From the NCBI GenBank assembly GCA_963643225.1, contig CAVIIX010000011.1, forward strand, positions 15,905 through 79,904: a stretch of DNA of 64,000 bases, given 5' to 3'. Shown piece by piece: positions 60,673 through 64,000 of this stretch; position 1 is the stretch's first letter; every line of letters starts with the position of its first letter. The translations under genes and the position numbers were made by a program. Below the pieces are notes generated by a model. It saw only the letters and a list, made by a program, of their open reading frames with translations. It was not told the origin of the DNA and made no database searches. The stretch comes from UBA1258 sp963643225. Its GTDB lineage: Bacteria; Bacillota; Clostridia; Lachnospirales; Lachnospiraceae.

Positions 60673-60833
60673 GTTTACAAATCTCGTTTACAGGAGGCTG
60701 TAAACATGGTCGTAAACGCATCTGTTTACAGAAAAAGTCAGTATTTATGCGGCCCGCAACTATTGTAAACGATGTAAACGAGATTTTGGCAAAAGACTAT
60801 TTTCTTGAAAATATGTAAACGAGACATGTAAAC
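60673..60833. repeat. Nine GTAAAC repeats: candidate parC centromere or origin iterons
   Basis: GTAAAC or its complement GTTTAC begins at 60,673 (-), 60,686 (-), 60,700, 60,712, 60,724 (-), 60,765, 60,774, 60,815 and 60,828. Most are extended as TGTAAACGA. Spacing is often 12-14 bases, about one helical turn. The array lies between the VapE and ParM genes, where a partition centromere of the ParMRC type is expected. Confidence 0.8.
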
Positions 60834-60869
60834 AGAACAATAATAGTAAAAGAAAAGGAGATTTTGATT

Positions 60870-61805
60870 ATGGATAATTTTAACATTAATGGAAAAATTG
60901 TGATAGGCATTGATCACGGATATGGGAACATGAAAACAAGACATGCCGTATTTAAAAGTGGGGTTAGGTGCTTTGATACAGAGCCTGCGATTGCCAGCAA
61001 TGTACTGGAGTATGGCGGCAAGTATTATGTGATAGGTGAGCATCATAAGGTATTTATAGCAAATAAAGACGAGGATGAAGACTATTACATCTTAACCTTG
61101 GCAGCTATTGCAAAGGAGCTGGATGTCAGACAGATAACTGAGGCGGATGTGATACTTGCAGTTGGTTTGCCTCTTCATTGGATGAGAAATCAGATGAAGG
61201 ATTTCGGTAATTACCTTTTGAGAAATGAAAGGGTAGCTTTTAGATATTGTGGTAAGAGCTACAAGATCAGAATCTGTGATGTGGCAGTATTTCCTCAAGG
61301 CTATGCTGGTATAGTGGCCAATCTGGCTGACTATAGGGGAGTGAATATGCTGGCTGATATTGGTAATGGCACAATGAATACCTTGGTGATTACAAACGGC
61401 AGAGCAGTCTCAGATAAGATGTATACGGATAAATTAGGCGTTCACCAGTGCGTGACGGAAATTCTTAATGAGGTGCAGGCTGAATGTGGCAAGGTACCAG
61501 ATGAAAGCCTGATAGAGGATTTTCTGAGAAATGGCTATACGGATACTTCTGACAGAATTCAGAGGGTTATGAGAGCAGAGGCTGAGAAGTATACCCAAAA
61601 GATATTCAACAAGCTGAGTGAGTACGAATATGATCCGGAGCTGGTGAAGCTTCATATCATCGGCGGAGGCGGATGCCTGATTAAGAACTTTGGCAGTTAC
61701 GATGCTAACAGTGTGGAAATAATATCAGATATCTGTGCTACAGCAAAAGGCTATGAAAACCTGTATATCAGCAAATGGAAGAGAGATAGGAGAAAAGGGG
61801 CGTAA
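60870..61805 (+). CDS. ParM/StbA-like actin-family plasmid segregation protein
   Basis: 311 residues from the ATG at 60,870, nine bases after AAAGGAG; a TTG two codons earlier is an alternative. Actin-fold phosphate motifs are visible: VIGIDHGYGNMKTRH (phosphate 1), MLADIGNGTMNTLVITNG (phosphate 2) and LHIIGGGGCLIKNF (adenosine). It forms ATP-driven filaments that push DNA copies apart. Directly upstream are the GTAAAC repeats and downstream is a small DNA-binding protein gene, giving a parC-parM-parR order. Confidence 0.85.
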   Translation: MDNFNINGKIVIGIDHGYGNMKTRHAVFKSGVRCFDTEPAIASNVLEYGGKYYVIGEHHKVFIANKDEDEDYYILTLAAIAKELDVRQITEADVILAVGLPLHWMRNQMKDFGNYLLRNERVAFRYCGKSYKIRICDVAVFPQGYAGIVANLADYRGVNMLADIGNGTMNTLVITNGRAVSDKMYTDKLGVHQCVTEILNEVQAECGKVPDESLIEDFLRNGYTDTSDRIQRVMRAEAEKYTQKIFNKLSEYEYDPELVKLHIIGGGGCLIKNFGSYDANSVEIISDICATAKGYENLYISKWKRDRRKGA

Positions 61806-61832
61806 GCCTCTTTTTCTTTGAGGTGATGGCCT

Positions 61833-62198
61833 ATGAAGGAAAAGAGAATCAGCCTGAGATTTCGTGAAGATAATGATCGGGATATGCAGGCCTGGAGATT
61901 GCTGGAGGAGATGGCTAATACAAAAAATGCATCGAAGAATACGGTTGCCATTGAGTTGATGCTATTGGGAGCAGAAAACAATGACAGAACTTCTGAAGAT
62001 GCATTGGCGGAGCTTATTGCTGAAAGAGTAGCTGCTAAGATTTCTGGTAAGCTACAGATACTTTCAAGCAATAGTGAAGCAGAAGGCGAGGCAAATAGAT
62101 TGAGTGATATGAGCACGAGGAATGAGGCAGAGCCTTCAGCAGATGAGCCGATTTATTTAGGCGAGGATGCTTTAGATTTTCTCGATACATTTGGATAA
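61833..62198 (+). CDS. Small ParR-like DNA-binding protein
   Basis: 121 residues. The N-terminus KRISLRFREDNDRDMQAWRLLEEMANTKNASKNTVAIELMLLG has the short strand plus two helices of a ribbon-helix-helix fold. The C-terminal half is acidic and Ser/Glu-rich, as expected for a partner of actin-like filaments. It starts 27 bases after parM with a GAGGTGA site. It is assigned by position and fold only; the DNA target would be the GTAAAC array. Confidence 0.7.
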   Translation: MKEKRISLRFREDNDRDMQAWRLLEEMANTKNASKNTVAIELMLLGAENNDRTSEDALAELIAERVAAKISGKLQILSSNSEAEGEANRLSDMSTRNEAEPSADEPIYLGEDALDFLDTFG

Positions 62199-62200
62199 AG

Positions 62201-62436
62201 CTGGCATCACTTTGATGCCAGATAAATGCATATGGCATCAATATGGTGCCATACCATCGAGAAAATCTGAGCTCACCTAAGGACCTAGGTGAGCTGCCAG
62301 CTAGGGTATATTGGCTGGCACGGCAACTACGTGCTTTTCGTAGCTGACGGCTCTCCGCAGGAGTCCCTCGGAAGAGCGACTTGGTTTTGATACGCAGTGT
62401 CAAAACTAATAAGGCGTTACTCTTGACAAGAGTAAC
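62201..62436. other. Hairpin-rich oriT candidate upstream of relaxase
   Basis: Successive inverted repeats: CTGGCATCA/TGATGCCAG (62201-62221), TATGGCA/TGCCATA (62231-62253), AGCTCACCTA/TAGGTGAGCT (62270-62295), GCCAGC/GCTGGC (62296-62319), TTTTGA/TCAAAA (62384-62405) and GTTACTCTTG/CAAGAGTAAC (62416-62436). The 300-base gap has no gene. MobV relaxases nick an oriT hairpin just upstream of their own gene, so the last two are the best candidates. Confidence 0.6.
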
Positions 62437-62500
62437 AGAACCGGCGTGTTTCGGACCGGGAGTTTTTTGGAAAATATAAGGAAAGGATAAGTGTGATTAT

Positions 62501-63823
62501 ATGGGAAAAACCATATCGTTTGTAAAGGGCAAGGGTAGTCTTGCTCACAATAATAGAGAATTCATAGCAGGAAATGTAGATCCAGAGCGTACATCATGGA
62601 ATGTGACTTATGTGCAGACACCACTGAAGCAGGCCTATGAAGAGATATTTGGCCCTGCTGTTGCAGAATATAATAGTCAGCAAAAACGTAAGGACAGGCA
62701 GATAGACAACTATTTGAACAAGATTAAGAATTCTGGCAATAATGAAAAGCAGTTTTATGAGATTGTGGTCCAGGTGGGCAGGCAGGATGATACAGGCGTG
62801 CTGGATGAAAATGGCAAGCTGTCAGATGGGGCAAAAGAGGCTGCTGAGATACTGGATCAGTACGCTAGGACTTTTGAAGAGAGAAATCCTAATCTAAAAT
62901 TATTTAATGCTGTACTTCACATGGATGAGGCTACACCTCATCTGCATCTAGATTATATTCCAGTAGCTCATGGATATAAAAGTGGTCTTAAGACCAGAAA
63001 TAGCTTGACTAAGGCACTTAAGGAAATGGGTATCGAGCCGGCCAAGGGCCAAAAGGATAATGAGACGGTACACTGGCAGGCCCGGGAGCGAGAATACCTG
63101 ACAGAGCAGTGTAAGGAACGTGGCATTGAGATAGTAGTCCTGGGTGTAGACAGAGATGACTATACTATTCCTGAATATAAGCAGGCCATGCGAGAAAAGG
63201 AAGCTGCTGAGGCTGAAGTGGAAATTCTTAATTCTGAAAAGGTGGAAATAGAGGCGACCATCGCTTCTCTGGACACTAAGCTGGAGGCTGGTGAAGCTGA
63301 GATACAAGACCAGCAGGATATGCTGGAAGAAATTAATTTTAGAATAGCTGAAGCTGATAAAAAGATTGAAGCCAAGGAAAAGGCTATGGATAAGATCTTG
63401 TCTGCAGGAAAATCAGTAGAGAAAGAAATACAGAATATCAAGTCGACAGCTTCTGACCTGCCATCTTTATTTGGTGGGGAGCAGATGGTAAAGCTGCCAA
63501 AAAGGACATTTGAAAAGATGCTTATAAAATATCGTGTAGCAGGAACCTTTGAGAAGCTGAATGAGCAGTATAGTCGTGAGCTACACGCTAAGCAATCTAA
63601 GATAGACAAGCTTACTAAGCAGATTGGCGAGTTAAAGGAAAAGTTGGCTCAGCTGATATCATTCATAGATATAAATGGATTGGTCAATGCTTTCGAGGCC
63701 TTTATGGCTCCTAAGAGCGTCAGAAAGCAGCTGGAAGAGAGCAAGCGCATGAGTGAAGAGCTGGATCGGAATAAAGGCCCTGTTGTGGCTCGTAGGAAGC
63801 GAGGACATGATGTGGCTATTTAA
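62501..63823 (+). CDS. MobV family relaxase (Pre/Mob plasmid recombination protein)
   Basis: 440 residues. The N-terminal relaxase domain ends with the metal-binding motif HMDEATPHLHLDYIPV (HxDExxPHxH, about residue 146) typical of Pre/Mob. It starts NREFIAGNVDPERTSWN, similar to other chromosomal MobV proteins. From about residue 235 a long coiled coil (EAAEAEVEILNSEKVEIEATI onward) runs to ~320 and again near 360-395. It would cut oriT and be carried over with the DNA by a helper secretion system. Confidence 0.9.
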   Translation: MGKTISFVKGKGSLAHNNREFIAGNVDPERTSWNVTYVQTPLKQAYEEIFGPAVAEYNSQQKRKDRQIDNYLNKIKNSGNNEKQFYEIVVQVGRQDDTGVLDENGKLSDGAKEAAEILDQYARTFEERNPNLKLFNAVLHMDEATPHLHLDYIPVAHGYKSGLKTRNSLTKALKEMGIEPAKGQKDNETVHWQAREREYLTEQCKERGIEIVVLGVDRDDYTIPEYKQAMREKEAAEAEVEILNSEKVEIEATIASLDTKLEAGEAEIQDQQDMLEEINFRIAEADKKIEAKEKAMDKILSAGKSVEKEIQNIKSTASDLPSLFGGEQMVKLPKRTFEKMLIKYRVAGTFEKLNEQYSRELHAKQSKIDKLTKQIGELKEKLAQLISFIDINGLVNAFEAFMAPKSVRKQLEESKRMSEELDRNKGPVVARRKRGHDVAI

Positions 63824-63833
63824 GTAGAAATGA

Positions 63834-63872
63834 AAAGGGAATCGGTGTGAGCCGGTTCCCTGATTTTTTTGT
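63834..63872 (+). terminator. Intrinsic terminator after relaxase gene
   Basis: GGGAATCGG and CCGGTTCCC pair (one G-T) around TGTGAG, followed after three bases by seven T. Confidence 0.8.
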
Positions 63873-63901
63873 TTGTGCGAAAGTTAGATTGAGTAAAGAA
63901 C

Positions 63902-63963
63902 TGCAGAAAAGCCAGGTTTTTGTAAGGATGGTGAATTTGCAGAAAAGTGTACTTTTTTGTAAG
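63902..63963 (+). repeat. Two spaced direct repeats at right window edge
   Basis: TGCAGAAAAG then a five-base variable core then TTTTTGTAAG occurs at 63,902-63,926 and again at 63,938-63,963. No gene is seen in the last 130 bases. They may be binding sites for the next module. Confidence 0.6.
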
Positions 63964-64000
63964 CGTTTTCTGACTTTGTTAAAAATGGCCGTTTTCCTTG

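Larger units (their letters stand above)
55871..64000. mobile_element. Integrated mobilizable element (left part, continues beyond window)
   Basis: A contiguous module set: XRE repressor, excisionase, tyrosine recombinase, MobC-like protein, CHC2 primase domain, VapE helicase, ParM/ParR partition genes with GTAAAC repeats, and a MobV relaxase. No type IV secretion genes are seen in the window, so it is at least mobilizable in trans. The left boundary is placed after the guaA terminator; attachment repeats cannot be confirmed because the right end is missing. Confidence 0.8.

Noticed and set aside
1..64000. CRISPR arrays, rRNA genes, toxin-antitoxin or phage structural genes
   Set aside because: No regularly spaced repeats of CRISPR type, no rRNA-like blocks and no such proteins were recognised on either strand.

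Overview
The window is low-GC chromosomal DNA of an anaerobic, probably spore-forming Gram-positive in Clostridia, most likely a Lachnospiraceae member. I infer this from the protein families: SigH, the MurT/GatD pair, type III glutamine synthetase, LL-diaminopimelate aminotransferase, DUF6273 lipoproteins, a YtrA-type GntR regulator and strong AGGAGG ribosome sites. No rRNA or species marker is present, so the genus is not resolved.

Region 1 (1-34,079) is ordinary chromosome with mixed functions. It opens with the truncated sigH gene. Next come a heterodimeric ABC exporter, a hydrolase behind a 25-codon ORF, small membrane proteins, a 7TM hybrid histidine kinase, a GntR/ABC-2 operon, a tRNA-Leu with a striking inverted repeat over its 3' end, MurT/GatD, a damaged aroE-aroK region, pyrC, a PrsW-like protease and a GT-C-like membrane protein. 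Several proteins lack the catalytic residues of their families: the GatD-like subunit and the methionine gamma-lyase-like protein.

Region 2 (34,387-55,820) is a dense cluster of nitrogen-assimilation and glutamine-using genes, all on the + strand: glmS, carA, carB, type III glutamine synthetase, asnB, pyrG, a gltB remnant, gdhA, a type-I-like glutamine synthetase with an altered active site, an ANTAR RNA-binding regulator, dapF, dapL, purA and guaA. It holds fossil evidence of rearrangement. A degraded dapL 3' end precedes glmS and a purA 3' fragment follows it. In mirror image, a glmS 3' fragment lies between dapL and purA. This fits duplication of a dapL-glmS-purA block followed by complementary gene loss.

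A structured repeat of about 142 bp recurs across regions 1 and 2, with five near-full copies and one inverted fragment. In two copies (after dapL and purA) the first six bases, TTATAA, supply the stop codon of the gene before. Two copies end exactly where a gene fragment begins.

Region 3 (about 55,871 to the right edge) is the left part of an integrated mobilizable element lying just after guaA. It has an XRE repressor with iterated operators, excisionase, tyrosine recombinase, a MobC-like protein, a CHC2 primase domain protein, a VapE-type helicase, an actin-like ParM with a GTAAAC-repeat centromere candidate and a small ParR-like protein, a hairpin-rich oriT candidate and a MobV relaxase. 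The right end is outside the window.
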